From Glaciecola amylolytica (lineage in GTDB: Bacteria; Bacteroidota; Bacteroidia; Flavobacteriales_D; Crocinitomicaceae), in NCBI GenBank assembly GCA_003856375.1, contig CP034120.1, positions 1,922,001 through 1,986,000 on the forward strand: 64,000 nucleotides of DNA. The letters are read 5' to 3'. Position numbers and translations under genes: made by a program. The notes beneath the pieces were generated by a model. The model worked only from the letters and a program-made list of their open reading frames with translations. It searched no databases and was not told the origin of the DNA. Shown here one piece after another: positions 1 through 8,080 of this stretch (the first letter of the stretch is position 1; each line of letters opens with the position of its first letter).

Positions 1-2
1 TC

Positions 3-635
3 CCTCAGGGTTTGAAACCCACTGAAGACAATTATCTGGAAGCCTATCTGGCATTGGGAGCCAAGTTGATTCTGATGGATTATCAGGAATCGAAGGAAAA
101 AATCCAATTCATCAATCAGTATTTTAATCGCTACTTCCCTTCTTCCAATTACAATTTCGGAGATTCGCTGTTGTTTTCACTCAGATATCCCATCAGGACC
201 AAAACAATTACCGATTGGATGAAAATGCATTTAAAAGATGAAGGAAGTCGTTCTCAGATTGTCTATTTCCTCACAGGATTGGCTTTGATCAACGGGAAAA
301 TGAATGCGCATGAAATGGCTTTTCTGAAACAAATCAACCTGGATCTGGATTTAGCTCCGGAAAACCTGACCAAGATTATCGCCATTTATGCAGCGTATGC
401 GAAACATAAAAAGGAAAGCACTGAGAAAACTCCCGCAAAGGATACAAAAGCATATGCTCACGAGATTCTGGGAGTTCAGAAAGGTGCAAGTATCGAAGAA
501 ATCAAGAAAGCTTACCGGAAATTGGTCAAAATTCACCATCCCGATCATTTTGCAACCGGAACCGAATCACAACAAAAAATGGCCGCTGAAAAGTTTGTCG
601 AGATACAAAATGCGTATGAAAGCCTGATTAATTGA
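3..635 (+). CDS. TerB-like/J-domain protein, 5' end outside window
   Basis: About 210 residues are visible. The reading frame is open to the left edge, so the N-terminus is missing; a TTG at 12 is unlikely to be the true start. The C-terminus is a J domain with the HPD tripeptide (KIHHPDHF, near residue 177 of the visible part), the motif that stimulates Hsp70 ATPase. In front of it is an alpha-helical TerB-like region ([17 protein letters not shown]). The visible start (LKPTEDN) aligns with FKPTEKN of the protein at 25796-26605, where it follows a membrane anchor, so this protein probably also has an N-terminal transmembrane segment. Likely a DjlA-like membrane co-chaperone; its partner is unknown. 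Confidence 0.8.
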   Translation, partial: PQGLKPTEDNYLEAYLALGAKLILMDYQESKEKIQFINQYFNRYFPSSNYNFGDSLLFSLRYPIRTKTITDWMKMHLKDEGSRSQIVYFLTGLALINGKMNAHEMAFLKQINLDLDLAPENLTKIIAIYAAYAKHKKESTEKTPAKDTKAYAHEILGVQKGASIEEIKKAYRKLVKIHHPDHFATGTESQQKMAAEKFVEIQNAYESLIN

Positions 636-638
636 AAC

Positions 639-690
639 GGTAAAAGTAAGAAGTGAAAAAATTCAAAAGATATACTTTTTGACTTTTACC
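639..690. terminator. hairpin between convergent genes
   Basis: GGTAAAAGT (639-647) is the inverted repeat of ACTTTTACC (682-690), with A- and T-rich flanks. It lies between the stop of the J-domain gene (+) and the stop of pcm (-), so it is probably a bidirectional terminator. It belongs to the A/T-rich GTGAAAA-type intergenic repeats also seen near 3101 and 48220. Confidence 0.45.
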
Positions 691-704
691 TTATACTTTT
701 TAAC

Positions 705-1349
705 TTATCTGACAGTTTTCTCCAACATCGGAACAAAACTAAAGTTTCCGAACACTTCTTCCTTGTACTCCGAATCCGAAATTTTAGTGATGCGGTGCAT
801 TTCCTGTGAATCCAGGTCTCCGACCGGAATCACCATCATTCCTCCTACTTTCAATTGCTGAACCAATTTCTCCGGGATAAACGGAGCTCCACAGGTAACT
901 AAAATCTTGTCGAAAGGAGCAAAAGTTTCTTTTCCTTCATAACCGTCTCCAAAAAACAATTTGGGAGTAAAACGAAAATGATCAATAATACCTTTTGCTT
1001 TAATATGCAGTTCCTTCTGGCGTTCGATGGAGAATACCTTCATTCCCATTGAACATAAAATACATGTTTGAAATCCGGATCCTGTACCGATTTCCAATAC
1101 CTTCTCCCCTTTTTTCAATTCCAGGATAGACGTCTGAAAAGCAACTGTATACGGATGTGAAATCGTTTGGCCCGCCCCAATCTGAAAAGCCACATTGGAA
1201 TAAGCTTGCTGCTCAAATACCAGATCCAAAAAGAAATGTCTCGGGATAGCATCAAAGGCAGTTAAAACGCGTTCATCGGTAATTCCCTTCTGGCGCAATT
1301 GCTCAATCAACTGCTTTCTCATTCCTTTGTGCTTGTATGTATCTTGCAT
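705..1349 (-). CDS. pcm: protein-L-isoaspartate O-methyltransferase
   Basis: 214 aa, the usual length of the PCMT family. It transfers a methyl group from S-adenosylmethionine to L-isoaspartyl residues, starting repair of aged proteins in the cytoplasm. The family hallmark GAGQTISHPYTVA is at residues 58-70 and the SAM-binding VLEIGTGSGFQ at about 84-94. An acidic motif I and the VTCGAPFIPEKL segment follow. No signal peptide. A -7 box TACTTTTG (1354-1361) ends 4 nt before the ATG, which supports this start and predicts a leaderless mRNA. Confidence 0.95.
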   Translation of the reverse strand: MQDTYKHKGMRKQLIEQLRQKGITDERVLTAFDAIPRHFFLDLVFEQQAYSNVAFQIGAGQTISHPYTVAFQTSILELKKGEKVLEIGTGSGFQTCILCSMGMKVFSIERQKELHIKAKGIIDHFRFTPKLFFGDGYEGKETFAPFDKILVTCGAPFIPEKLVQQLKVGGMMVIPVGDLDSQEMHRITKISDSEYKEEVFGNFSFVPMLEKTVR

Positions 1350-1353
1350 ATAA

Positions 1354-1361
1354 CAAAAGTA
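1354..1361 (-). promoter_or_regulatory. -7 promoter box of pcm
   Basis: TACTTTTG on the minus strand matches the Bacteroidota -7 consensus TAnnTTTG. Only TTAT separates it from the ATG, so transcription should start at or next to the start codon. I do not see a convincing -33 TTG. Confidence 0.6.
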
Positions 1362-1418
1362 ATTCAGAAATCAAGGATTCTTTACTTATCTCCGAGAAAG
1401 TTTCTACAGTGAATTGTG

Positions 1419-1426
1419 TATATTTG
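1419..1426 (+). promoter_or_regulatory. -7 promoter box of the carboxyltransferase gene
   Basis: TATATTTG fits TAnnTTTG. It covers the upstream in-frame ATG region at 1416, so translation should begin at the downstream ATG at 1449, 22 nt beyond the box. Confidence 0.55.
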
Positions 1427-1448
1427 GGACGCTTATAAACGAAAAAAC

Positions 1449-3092
1449 ATGGCAATTGACGCAAAAGAATTGGAATTCAATAAGAATGACGATGAAATGA
1501 GGCTAAAAATCTCCCGAATGGAAGCTGAATTAGCCAAAGTCATGAAAGGAGGCGGTGAAAAACGAATCGCAGCCCTTCATGAAAAAGGAAAAATGACCGC
1601 CCGAGAACGAATCGATATGCTCCTTGATGCGAATACCCCGCGCTTCGAAGTTGGTGCATTTGCAGGAATGGGAATGTACAAAGAACACGGCGGCTGCCCC
1701 TCTGCCGGTGTTGTAATGGTGATTGGAAAAGTATCCGGAAAACAATGTATTGTAGTTGCAAACGACGCAACCGTAAAAGCCGGAGCCTGGTTCCCGATTA
1801 CCGGAAAAAAGAACTTGCGTGCACAGGAAATTGCAATGGAAAATAAACTTCCGATCATTTATTTGGTGGATTCAGCAGGTGTTTACTTGCCGATGCAGGA
1901 TGAAATTTTTCCGGATAAAGAACATTTCGGACGCATTTTCAGAAACAACGCCGTAATGAGTTCCATGGGAATCACCCAGATTGCAGCTGTAATGGGAAGT
2001 TGTGTTGCCGGTGGCGCCTACCTTCCGATTATGTCTGACGAATCATTGATTGTTGACAAAACAGGAACGATTTTCCTTGCAGGATCTTATTTGGTGAAAG
2101 CCGCTATCGGTGAAAACATCGACAATGAAACTTTGGGTGGAGCTACCACGCATACGGAAATCTCCGGTGTTTGCGACTACAAAGTAGCAAATGATGAAGA
2201 GTGCTTGATGACGATTCGCAAAATGATGAGTCAGATCGGTGCGCCGGAATCTGCAGGTTTTGACCGCATTGAATCGATTGCTCCGAAAGAAGAAGCGAAG
2301 AAAGTGTACGGAGTTTTACCTTCAGAAAGATCGAAACCTTACAATGTACACGACATTCTGGACAGTATTTTCGATGAAGGAAGCCTGACAGAATACAAAA
2401 GCGATTACGGAAAAACAATCGTATGTGCTTATGCGCGTTTGGATGGCTGGAGCGTCGGAATCGTAGCAAATCAGCGCGAACTTTCCAAGAACGCGAAAGG
2501 TGAAATGCAGTTCGGAGGTGTGATTTACAATGATTCTGCCGACAAAGCAGCGCGTTTCATCATGAATTGCAATCAAAAAAATATCCCGTTAATCTTTTTC
2601 CAGGACGTTTCAGGATTCATGGTTGGTTCTAAATCAGAACATGCCGGAATCATCAAAGACGGAGCAAAAATGGTAAATGCAATGGCGAATTCGGTTGTGC
2701 CGAAATTCACCGTTATCGTTGGAAACTCTTACGGAGCAGGAAATTACGCCATGTGTGGAAAAGCATATGATCCGCGCCTGATCGTTGGCTGGCCGACAGC
2801 TGAAGTTGCTGTAATGAGCGGTGCAGCGGCGGCAAAAACATTGTTACAGATTGAAGTTGCTTCTTTGAAAGCGCGTGGAGAAGAAATCACGCCGGAAAGA
2901 GAAGCCGAGCTTTACAATACGATTAAATCACGTTACGACGAACAAATTTCACCTTATTATGCTGCTTCCCGTTTGTGGCTTGATGCAATTATCGATCCGG
3001 CGAAAACCAGAGAGTTTTTGTCCATCGGAATTGAAATGGCAAATCATAAGAAAGCTGAGAAACCGTATAATGTTGGAGTAATCCAAACATGA
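1449..3092 (+). CDS. acyl-CoA carboxylase carboxyltransferase (beta) subunit, methylcrotonyl-CoA type
   Basis: 547 aa from the ATG at 1449; the in-frame ATG at 1416 lies under the probable -7 box. It transfers carboxyl from biotin to an acyl-CoA. Two crotonase-fold halves are visible, with oxyanion/CoA-binding glycine motifs GSCVAGGAYLP (about 183-193) and NSYGAGNYAMCG (about 426-437). The stretch ANDATVKAGAWFPIT followed by KNLRAQEIAMENKLP and YLVDSAGVYLPMQ closely resembles methylcrotonoyl-CoA carboxylase beta (MCCB) rather than propionyl-CoA carboxylase; this is a family judgement from memory. The biotin-carrying alpha subunit is not in the window. With leucine dehydrogenase and HMG-CoA lyase elsewhere here it fits leucine catabolism. 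Confidence 0.88.
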   Translation: MAIDAKELEFNKNDDEMRLKISRMEAELAKVMKGGGEKRIAALHEKGKMTARERIDMLLDANTPRFEVGAFAGMGMYKEHGGCPSAGVVMVIGKVSGKQCIVVANDATVKAGAWFPITGKKNLRAQEIAMENKLPIIYLVDSAGVYLPMQDEIFPDKEHFGRIFRNNAVMSSMGITQIAAVMGSCVAGGAYLPIMSDESLIVDKTGTIFLAGSYLVKAAIGENIDNETLGGATTHTEISGVCDYKVANDEECLMTIRKMMSQIGAPESAGFDRIESIAPKEEAKKVYGVLPSERSKPYNVHDILDSIFDEGSLTEYKSDYGKTIVCAYARLDGWSVGIVANQRELSKNAKGEMQFGGVIYNDSADKAARFIMNCNQKNIPLIFFQDVSGFMVGSKSEHAGIIKDGAKMVNAMANSVVPKFTVIVGNSYGAGNYAMCGKAYDPRLIVGWPTAEVAVMSGAAAAKTLLQIEVASLKARGEEITPEREAELYNTIKSRYDEQISPYYAASRLWLDAIIDPAKTREFLSIGIEMANHKKAEKPYNVGVIQT

Positions 3093-3100
3093 TAATTGAA

Positions 3101-3175
3101 AAGTGAAAAGTGAAAAAGTGAAAAATTTTGGATGATTCACTTTCTACCTTTTACATTTTAACTTTTAAACTTTAA
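3101..3175. repeat. A/T-rich GTGAAAA repeat with inverted partner
   Basis: Three tandem GTGAAAA-like units (3101-3125) are followed by their approximate inverse (TTCACTTTCTACC, then TTTT/ACTTTT units, 3136-3175). This fills the gap between the carboxyltransferase and elaA. It can fold as an imperfect hairpin and may end the upstream transcript. Confidence 0.5.
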
Positions 3176-3178
3176 ACA

Positions 3179-3643
3179 ATGCATTTAGACTGGCAATTCA
3201 AACCCTACAAAGAACTAACAATCAATGAGTTTCACGACATCATTGCATTGAGATTGAAAGCATTTGTTGTTGAACAAAATTGCTCTTATCTGGACTTGGA
3301 CGGAAAAGATAAAAAGGCTTATCACCTCTTGCTTCGTGACGGAAAAGGAGATGTTATTGCAACTGCGCGTATTCTCCATCCCGGAATTTCATTTCCGGAA
3401 GTGGCTATCGGGCGTGTTGTTTTGACGGCAGAATGCCGTGGAGCCGGTGTCGGAATAGAATTAATGGAAAAATGTGTTCAATTTGTTTATGAAGAATTCG
3501 GGAAGGTTCCGATTCGGATTTCTGCTCAAAAACATTTGGAGAAATTCTACAATAAATCCGGCTTCGTTTCCACTGGAAAAGAATACTACGAAGACGAAAT
3601 CCCTCATGTTGAAATGCTTTTAAACCCTGAAAATAATGGTTAA
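3179..3643 (+). CDS. elaA: ElaA-family GNAT N-acetyltransferase
   Basis: 154 aa, typical of ElaA. The N-terminal part (WQFKPYKELTINEFHDI, then LRLKAFVVEQNCSY) and LDGKDKKAYHLL are characteristic of ElaA. The acetyl-CoA binding core is VAIGRVVLTAECRGAGVGIELM (R/Q-x-x-G-x-G/A loop as RGAGVG). The native substrate of ElaA is not established. Cytoplasmic; no signal peptide. The last codons overlap the start of the downstream metallopeptidase by 8 nt, so the two are co-transcribed and probably translationally coupled. Confidence 0.9.
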   Translation: MHLDWQFKPYKELTINEFHDIIALRLKAFVVEQNCSYLDLDGKDKKAYHLLLRDGKGDVIATARILHPGISFPEVAIGRVVLTAECRGAGVGIELMEKCVQFVYEEFGKVPIRISAQKHLEKFYNKSGFVSTGKEYYEDEIPHVEMLLNPENNG

Positions 3644-5708
3644 TAAATTTTTGCCTCTAACGGTTATTGCAGCTTCTTTGGTTGCTTGTCAGCCGAAAAC
3701 AGTGGTTGAAACACCGGATAAAACGGCTTCATCCACTCCTGAAGTTGCTAAAAAGCCAACAAGTATCGATGTTTCTTACATGGATTTGTCTGTGAAACCG
3801 CAGGAAGATTTCTTCCAGTTTGCAAACGGAATCTGGTGTAAAAACAATCCTGTTCCGAACACAGAATCCCGCTGGGGAAGCTTTAATGAACTGGATAAGC
3901 GAAACAAAGCAACGCTGAAGCAAATTCTGGAAGACGCTGCTGCTTCAAAAGACAGAGCTTCCGGAAATCAAAATCAGTTGCTGGGTGATTATTTCACTTC
4001 CTACACGGATATGAAAGTCAGAAATGCAACAGGTATTCAACCATTGAAACTGCGTTTGGTTAAAATCGACGAGTTGAAATCCAAGGATGAGTTCGTAGAC
4101 GCTATTGCGAAACAGCATCAATTGACGATCGAATCGGTATTTGGTTTCGGAGTTGGTCAGGATTTGAAAAATGTAGACAAGAATGTGGCATACATTGGTC
4201 AGGCAGGAATCGGGTTACCAAACCGCGATTACTATTTCCAGGACAATAAGCAGGCAATTCGTGATGCATACATTATTCATATTCAAAAATCCTATCAGTT
4301 ACTGGGTGAATCCGAAAGCGTAGCAAAAACAAAGGCAAACGATATTTTCAATTTTGAAAAAGAACTTGCCAATGCAATGATGACTCCTGCGGAATCCCGC
4401 TTGCCTGAAAAGACTTACAACAAGATGTCATTGGATCAATTGGTGAAAATGATGCCGAAGTTCGATTTCGAATCTTATCTTTCTAAAATCGGATGCGAAA
4501 GTTTTGATTCACTGATCGTTAGTCAACCTGACTTCATGAAACAAGTGAATGTAATGGTTGATAAAGTTTCATTGAATTCATGGAAAAATTACCTTTCCTG
4601 GTGCACCATTAATTCCTATGCAGGAAAATTGGATGACGTATGGGTGAAACACAATTTTGATTTCTACGGTGGTGTTTTGAGCGGAACAACTGCTATGAAA
4701 CCGATTGAAGATCGTTGTATCGATGAAATTACGGGTTCTGCTTTGAGCGAGTTACTAGGAAAAGCATTTGTTGACAAAACGTTTTCTGAAAACGCTAAAA
4801 AGAAAGTAAATACAATGGTCGACAATTTGTTGATCAGTTTCAGAACACGTATTCAGGGCTTGGATTGGATGTCTGACGACACGAAAAAAGAAGCTTTAAC
4901 GAAATTGAACGCTATCGGAAGAAAGCTTGGTTTCCCGGATGAGTGGAAAAGCTATAAAGGATTGTCAATCAGCTCTGTTGATTATGTTGCAAACATCGAC
5001 AATTGCCGTTCTTTCTCCTTCAAGGAAAATCTGGAAAAACTGCATAAACCGGTCAATCGCAAGGAATGGGAAATGCCGGCTCATTTGGTGAATGCTTATT
5101 ATCACCCGCTTTTGAATGAAATCGCGTTTCCGGCTGGAATTATGCAGCCTCCATTCTTCGATGAAAATGCAGAAGATGCAGTAAACTACGGAAGAATCGG
5201 AATGGTAATCGGTCATGAGTTCACACACGGTTTCGACGATAACGGATCTAAATTTGCTGCAGACGGAAGCTACAACGATTGGTGGAAAGAAGCTGATAAG
5301 GTGAAATTCATTTCCAAAACAGAGATTTTAGGTAAAACTTTCAGCTCATTCTGCCCTATTTCGGACAATTGTGTGAATTCAGAATTGACAATGGGCGAAA
5401 ACATTGCAGATTTAGGCGGATTGACAATGGCGTATTACGCTTATACCATGACTGACGATTTCAAAAAGAACGTGATCATTGACGGCTACACGCCTGCCCA
5501 GCGTTTCTTCATTGCTTATGCCCAATTGTGGAAAATCAATTACACGGAAGCAGAATTGAAAAAACGCATCGCGACGGATCCGCATTCTCCGGGAATGTTC
5601 CGCGTAAACGGTCCGCTGATGAATTGTCCTGAGTTCTTCGCTGCATTCAATGTGAAACCAGGAGATAAAATGAGAAATCCGGACGAAAAGGTTGCTAAAA
5701 TCTGGTAG
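3636..5708 (+). CDS. M13-family metallopeptidase lipoprotein (neprilysin/PepO-like)
   Basis: 690 aa. A signal peptide ends in a lipobox (SLVAC), so the protein is an exported lipoprotein. The M13 N-terminal domain (SVKPQEDFFQFANGIWC) comes first and the thermolysin-like domain last. Zinc ligands are visible: HEFTH (residues 527-531) and the third ligand Glu in ENIADLGG (about 588). The C-terminus ends KIW, close to the usual M13 CxxW ending but without the Cys. Members cleave peptides of limited size. It overlaps elaA by 8 nt and is followed by a strong terminator. Confidence 0.95.
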   Translation: MVNKFLPLTVIAASLVACQPKTVVETPDKTASSTPEVAKKPTSIDVSYMDLSVKPQEDFFQFANGIWCKNNPVPNTESRWGSFNELDKRNKATLKQILEDAAASKDRASGNQNQLLGDYFTSYTDMKVRNATGIQPLKLRLVKIDELKSKDEFVDAIAKQHQLTIESVFGFGVGQDLKNVDKNVAYIGQAGIGLPNRDYYFQDNKQAIRDAYIIHIQKSYQLLGESESVAKTKANDIFNFEKELANAMMTPAESRLPEKTYNKMSLDQLVKMMPKFDFESYLSKIGCESFDSLIVSQPDFMKQVNVMVDKVSLNSWKNYLSWCTINSYAGKLDDVWVKHNFDFYGGVLSGTTAMKPIEDRCIDEITGSALSELLGKAFVDKTFSENAKKKVNTMVDNLLISFRTRIQGLDWMSDDTKKEALTKLNAIGRKLGFPDEWKSYKGLSISSVDYVANIDNCRSFSFKENLEKLHKPVNRKEWEMPAHLVNAYYHPLLNEIAFPAGIMQPPFFDENAEDAVNYGRIGMVIGHEFTHGFDDNGSKFAADGSYNDWWKEADKVKFISKTEILGKTFSSFCPISDNCVNSELTMGENIADLGGLTMAYYAYTMTDDFKKNVIIDGYTPAQRFFIAYAQLWKINYTEAELKKRIATDPHSPGMFRVNGPLMNCPEFFAAFNVKPGDKMRNPDEKVAKIW

Positions 5709-5721
5709 TTCGAAAATCTAT

Positions 5722-5759
5722 AAAAAAAGACCATTTGCTTATTCAAATGGTCTTTTTTT
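5722..5759. terminator. bidirectional intrinsic terminator after the M13 peptidase
   Basis: A GC-containing stem AGACCATTTG (5728-5737) / CAAATGGTCT (5744-5753), loop CTTATT, is flanked by seven A and seven or more T. The A and T tracts extend the pairing to 16 bp. Confidence 0.85.
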
Positions 5760-5781
5760 TGATTCACCTAAATTCAATTTC

Positions 5782-7056
5782 ATGAAACCACTTTTATTAT
5801 TTGCTCTTCTCCTAAGTCAATCAATCAGTTATAGTCAATCCCAACCGGATCCTAAACGTTTGAAACAGGCCATTTCTTCCATTGAAAAAGGAGAATGTAT
5901 TCTGATCTTTTACGAAGAGCGTTTTGCCAATGATTTTGAAAAAAAGCAAATCAAAGAGTTTGAAGTTATTTCACAACTGGATTTTAACGCATTGGATAGT
6001 ATTTTCAACAAAAACACCAATACCAAAGTCAGACTGACTGTTTTCCATATTCTTTGCTCAAAATACCGTTCTCAAATAACTGATACACATATCAGCCAGT
6101 TGAAGACAAAAGAAAATATAACGGTTTGCAGCGGCAGAAATACTCAAAAAGGCCCCTTGACCGAGATAGCAGCATTCCTGTATCAAAACTCCGTTGAACG
6201 AAAAGAAAAAGTAACGAATCCGGAAGCACAGGCTTTAATAAAAGATGCCCAAGAATTAGAATATATCGGCCCGGTAAATTTTGAACTGATGATTGAAAAA
6301 TTAAACAAGGCCAATCAGCTGGAACCCAACAACCCAATCATTCTTGATGCACTGGGAGACGCGAAATTTAATTCTAAAATTGATGTCGAAGGAGCTTTAA
6401 TTGATTTTCAAAATGCAATCGCCTACTCCCTTGATCAAAGGTCGTTGGAAATTCGACACCTCAATTATGGCCTAAATCTAATGGGAATGGGCAATATTGA
6501 GGCAGCATGTAAGGAATGGACAAATGCAGGCGAGCGTGGCCTTTCCTATCTGGAGCAACATTGCAATCAGCCATTTGATGCGACTATTCATCAAAATCCG
6601 GATAAAGCATTGGTATTGAACTTAAGCTTAAAACAAGATACGGCCTTCATTTTATCATCTCACAACAGTCCTTCCATGTCTGATTGTTATGCTGAATTAA
6701 TCATCGAGAATAACAGTCTCCCGAAAATAAGTGTGCGAGAAAGCAATCTGAATCTTTGCCTGGAAAACAGCGGTTCAGAACTTTATCTGGAAGCTATTTC
6801 GGCTGACGGGAAAAAATTTCATTTCTTTACGGAAAGTGAAATTTCCTTTTATGGGAATGGAAAAGAGCTTATAATCGATTCGAAAGGAAAGCATACTGAA
6901 GAGATCAATATCACTCAGTTTCATCAGTTCCCTAATCCGGGAGTATATCAGGTGCGAATAGCAATCCGGTCTACAAAGAACATTTCAGGATTGAGCCAAA
7001 CATATTATTCCAATTGGGAAACATTAATTATTGTTCCAAAATATCAGCGAGATTAA
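5782..7056 (+). CDS. exported TPR-like protein of unknown function
   Basis: 424 aa from the ATG at 5782. The open frame continues upstream to 5692, but that would run through the M13 stop and terminator. Residues 1-19 (MKPLLLFALLLSQSISYSQ) are a signal peptide. The middle (about 195-275) has tetratricopeptide-like helices: NKANQLEPNNPIILDALGDA, a second GALIDFQNAIAYS unit and GNIEAACKEWTNAGERG. The C-terminal 150 residues look beta-rich. No catalytic motif is recognised. It is probably periplasmic or envelope-associated; function unknown. Confidence 0.7.
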   Translation: MKPLLLFALLLSQSISYSQSQPDPKRLKQAISSIEKGECILIFYEERFANDFEKKQIKEFEVISQLDFNALDSIFNKNTNTKVRLTVFHILCSKYRSQITDTHISQLKTKENITVCSGRNTQKGPLTEIAAFLYQNSVERKEKVTNPEAQALIKDAQELEYIGPVNFELMIEKLNKANQLEPNNPIILDALGDAKFNSKIDVEGALIDFQNAIAYSLDQRSLEIRHLNYGLNLMGMGNIEAACKEWTNAGERGLSYLEQHCNQPFDATIHQNPDKALVLNLSLKQDTAFILSSHNSPSMSDCYAELIIENNSLPKISVRESNLNLCLENSGSELYLEAISADGKKFHFFTESEISFYGNGKELIIDSKGKHTEEINITQFHQFPNPGVYQVRIAIRSTKNISGLSQTYYSNWETLIIVPKYQRD

Positions 7057-7266
7057 GCTATTGGAGGCGAAGTGTGTTGAGAATACAGGGATATCGAGCC
7101 GCTCAAAAAAGTAATTTCCCAATATTGGGACAGAGTTATACTATTACTTAATACAATAACAGATAAAACATTAGCTATCAAAATATTAACTTAAAAAATA
7201 TCCTTTTCAAAATTGAACGCAATTCCGCAATATTACGTCCAATCCAAAAATGAAATCCAAAAATAT

Positions 7267-7274
7267 TATTTTTG
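7267..7274 (+). promoter_or_regulatory. -7 promoter box upstream of the lipocalin-like gene
   Basis: TATTTTTG fits TAnnTTTG and ends 16 nt before the ATG at 7291. The rest of the 234-nt gap 7057-7290 is A/T-rich and shows nothing else I can name. Confidence 0.45.
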
Positions 7275-7290
7275 AAAAAACAGCTGAATC

Positions 7291-7656
7291 ATGAAAAACA
7301 CTCTTTTATTCATCATCATTCTATTGTCAGTTTCCGCTAACGCTCAAACCGAAACTGAACTTATCGGAAAATGGAAATTGGTTAAATGGACGCAAAACGG
7401 GAAAGAAAAAAATCTGCAGGACCATTTTCATACAGATCAGATTTTTCAGGTTTTTCTGGAAAACAAACATCAATTTCAAAGCATTACCGGTGATGATGTT
7501 CACAAAGGAAAATGGAAATTGTCTCCTGACGGAAAAAGCCTGACTATTATTTCAGGAGTTCTCCCAATTGTATTTTTGATTGAGTATTTTGATGCAAAGA
7601 AACGCGTCATTACACAGGAAACTCTTGGAACTCTCGAATACGAAAAAGTACCCTGA
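7291..7656 (+). CDS. secreted lipocalin-like small protein
   Basis: 121 aa. A signal peptide (MKNTLLFIIILLSVSANAQ) precedes a mature part opening with ELIGKWKLVKWTQNGKEK and containing GKWKLSPDGKSLTI. The paired GKW motifs are the pattern of Bacteroidota lipocalin-like proteins (small beta-barrel, ligand unknown). It probably acts in the periplasm. It is monocistronic, ending at a bidirectional hairpin shared with the small gene on the other strand. Confidence 0.65.
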   Translation: MKNTLLFIIILLSVSANAQTETELIGKWKLVKWTQNGKEKNLQDHFHTDQIFQVFLENKHQFQSITGDDVHKGKWKLSPDGKSLTIISGVLPIVFLIEYFDAKKRVITQETLGTLEYEKVP

Positions 7657-7663
7657 TAAAATT

Positions 7664-7692
7664 AAAAAAGACCCGTTTAAGGGTCTTTCTTT
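7664..7692. terminator. bidirectional terminator between 7291-7656 and 7694-7846
   Basis: Perfect 8-bp stem AAAGACCC (7667-7674) / GGGTCTTT (7681-7688), loop GTTTAA, with an A-run on the left and a T-rich run on the right. It serves the plus-strand gene and, in reverse, the small minus-strand ORF whose stop lies directly at its edge. Confidence 0.8.
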
Positions 7693-7693
7693 T

Positions 7694-7846
7694 CTAGTTT
7701 AAATTTAAAAGCACTTTTTTGCGCTTTAATTTCTTTACCTCCAATGATTTGCTGTAATTCAGAATCTGACTGATTACGGCTGCGGATGGATTCGCAATCT
7801 CAGTAACTTCCTGTGTTTGCATGTTTGTCAAGTATTTATTTACCAT
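7694..7846 (-). CDS. small basic protein, 50 aa, unknown function
   Basis: The frame starts MVNKYLTNMQTQ; an alternative start at Met9 (7822) gives 42 aa. The central motif PSAAVISQILNYSKSLEVKK and the Lys/Arg-rich end (KRKKVLLNLN) resemble small proteins I recall from other Flavobacteriia with an ILNYSKSLEVKK-like core; that recall cannot be checked here. The stop codon abuts a bidirectional terminator, which argues that this is a real transcribed gene. No signal peptide or membrane segment. Function unknown. Confidence 0.5.
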   Translation of the reverse strand: MVNKYLTNMQTQEVTEIANPSAAVISQILNYSKSLEVKKLKRKKVLLNLN

Positions 7847-8056
7847 AGGCTTATTAAAGGGCGTTTTTCTTGTTTAACGCTTTTCTTTCAAGTTTATTTT
7901 ATAACAGACAAAAACTTTTTCTAAATAATTTAAAACAGTTCGTGAATCTTGTATGAGATATCATTTAATTCCTAAACACAGTAAAGCTTTATGGGCTAAA
8001 TGTTATATTCTGTCTTTTTAATTTTACATTTTCAATTTTCAGTTTTGAATTATGAC

Positions 8057-8064
8057 TAAGTTTG
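8057..8064 (+). promoter_or_regulatory. -7 promoter box of the SPFH-protein gene
   Basis: TAAGTTTG fits TAnnTTTG, 16 nt before the ATG at 8081. The 234-nt stretch 7847-8080 otherwise shows only A/T-rich sequence, including a T/A-rich ACATTTTCA-type run near 8021-8045. Confidence 0.5.
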
Positions 8065-8080
8065 TTACAAATCACTTTTT

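Noticed and set aside
351-548. Antisense and other-frame open frames inside large genes (for example 351-548, 1577-1858, 38275-38700)
   Set aside because: They lie wholly within well-supported genes on the other strand or frame and lack motifs, promoters or terminators of their own.
1416-1448. Upstream in-frame start adding 11 residues to the carboxyltransferase
   Set aside because: A TAnnTTTG box at 1419-1426 overlaps this region, and the residues before the Met at 1449 do not look like the family start.
3101-3125. Tandem GTGAAAA units considered as a CRISPR-like or VNTR array
   Set aside because: Units are only about 7-8 nt, A/T-rich, without spacers or cas genes; they pair with an inverse copy and fit a hairpin.
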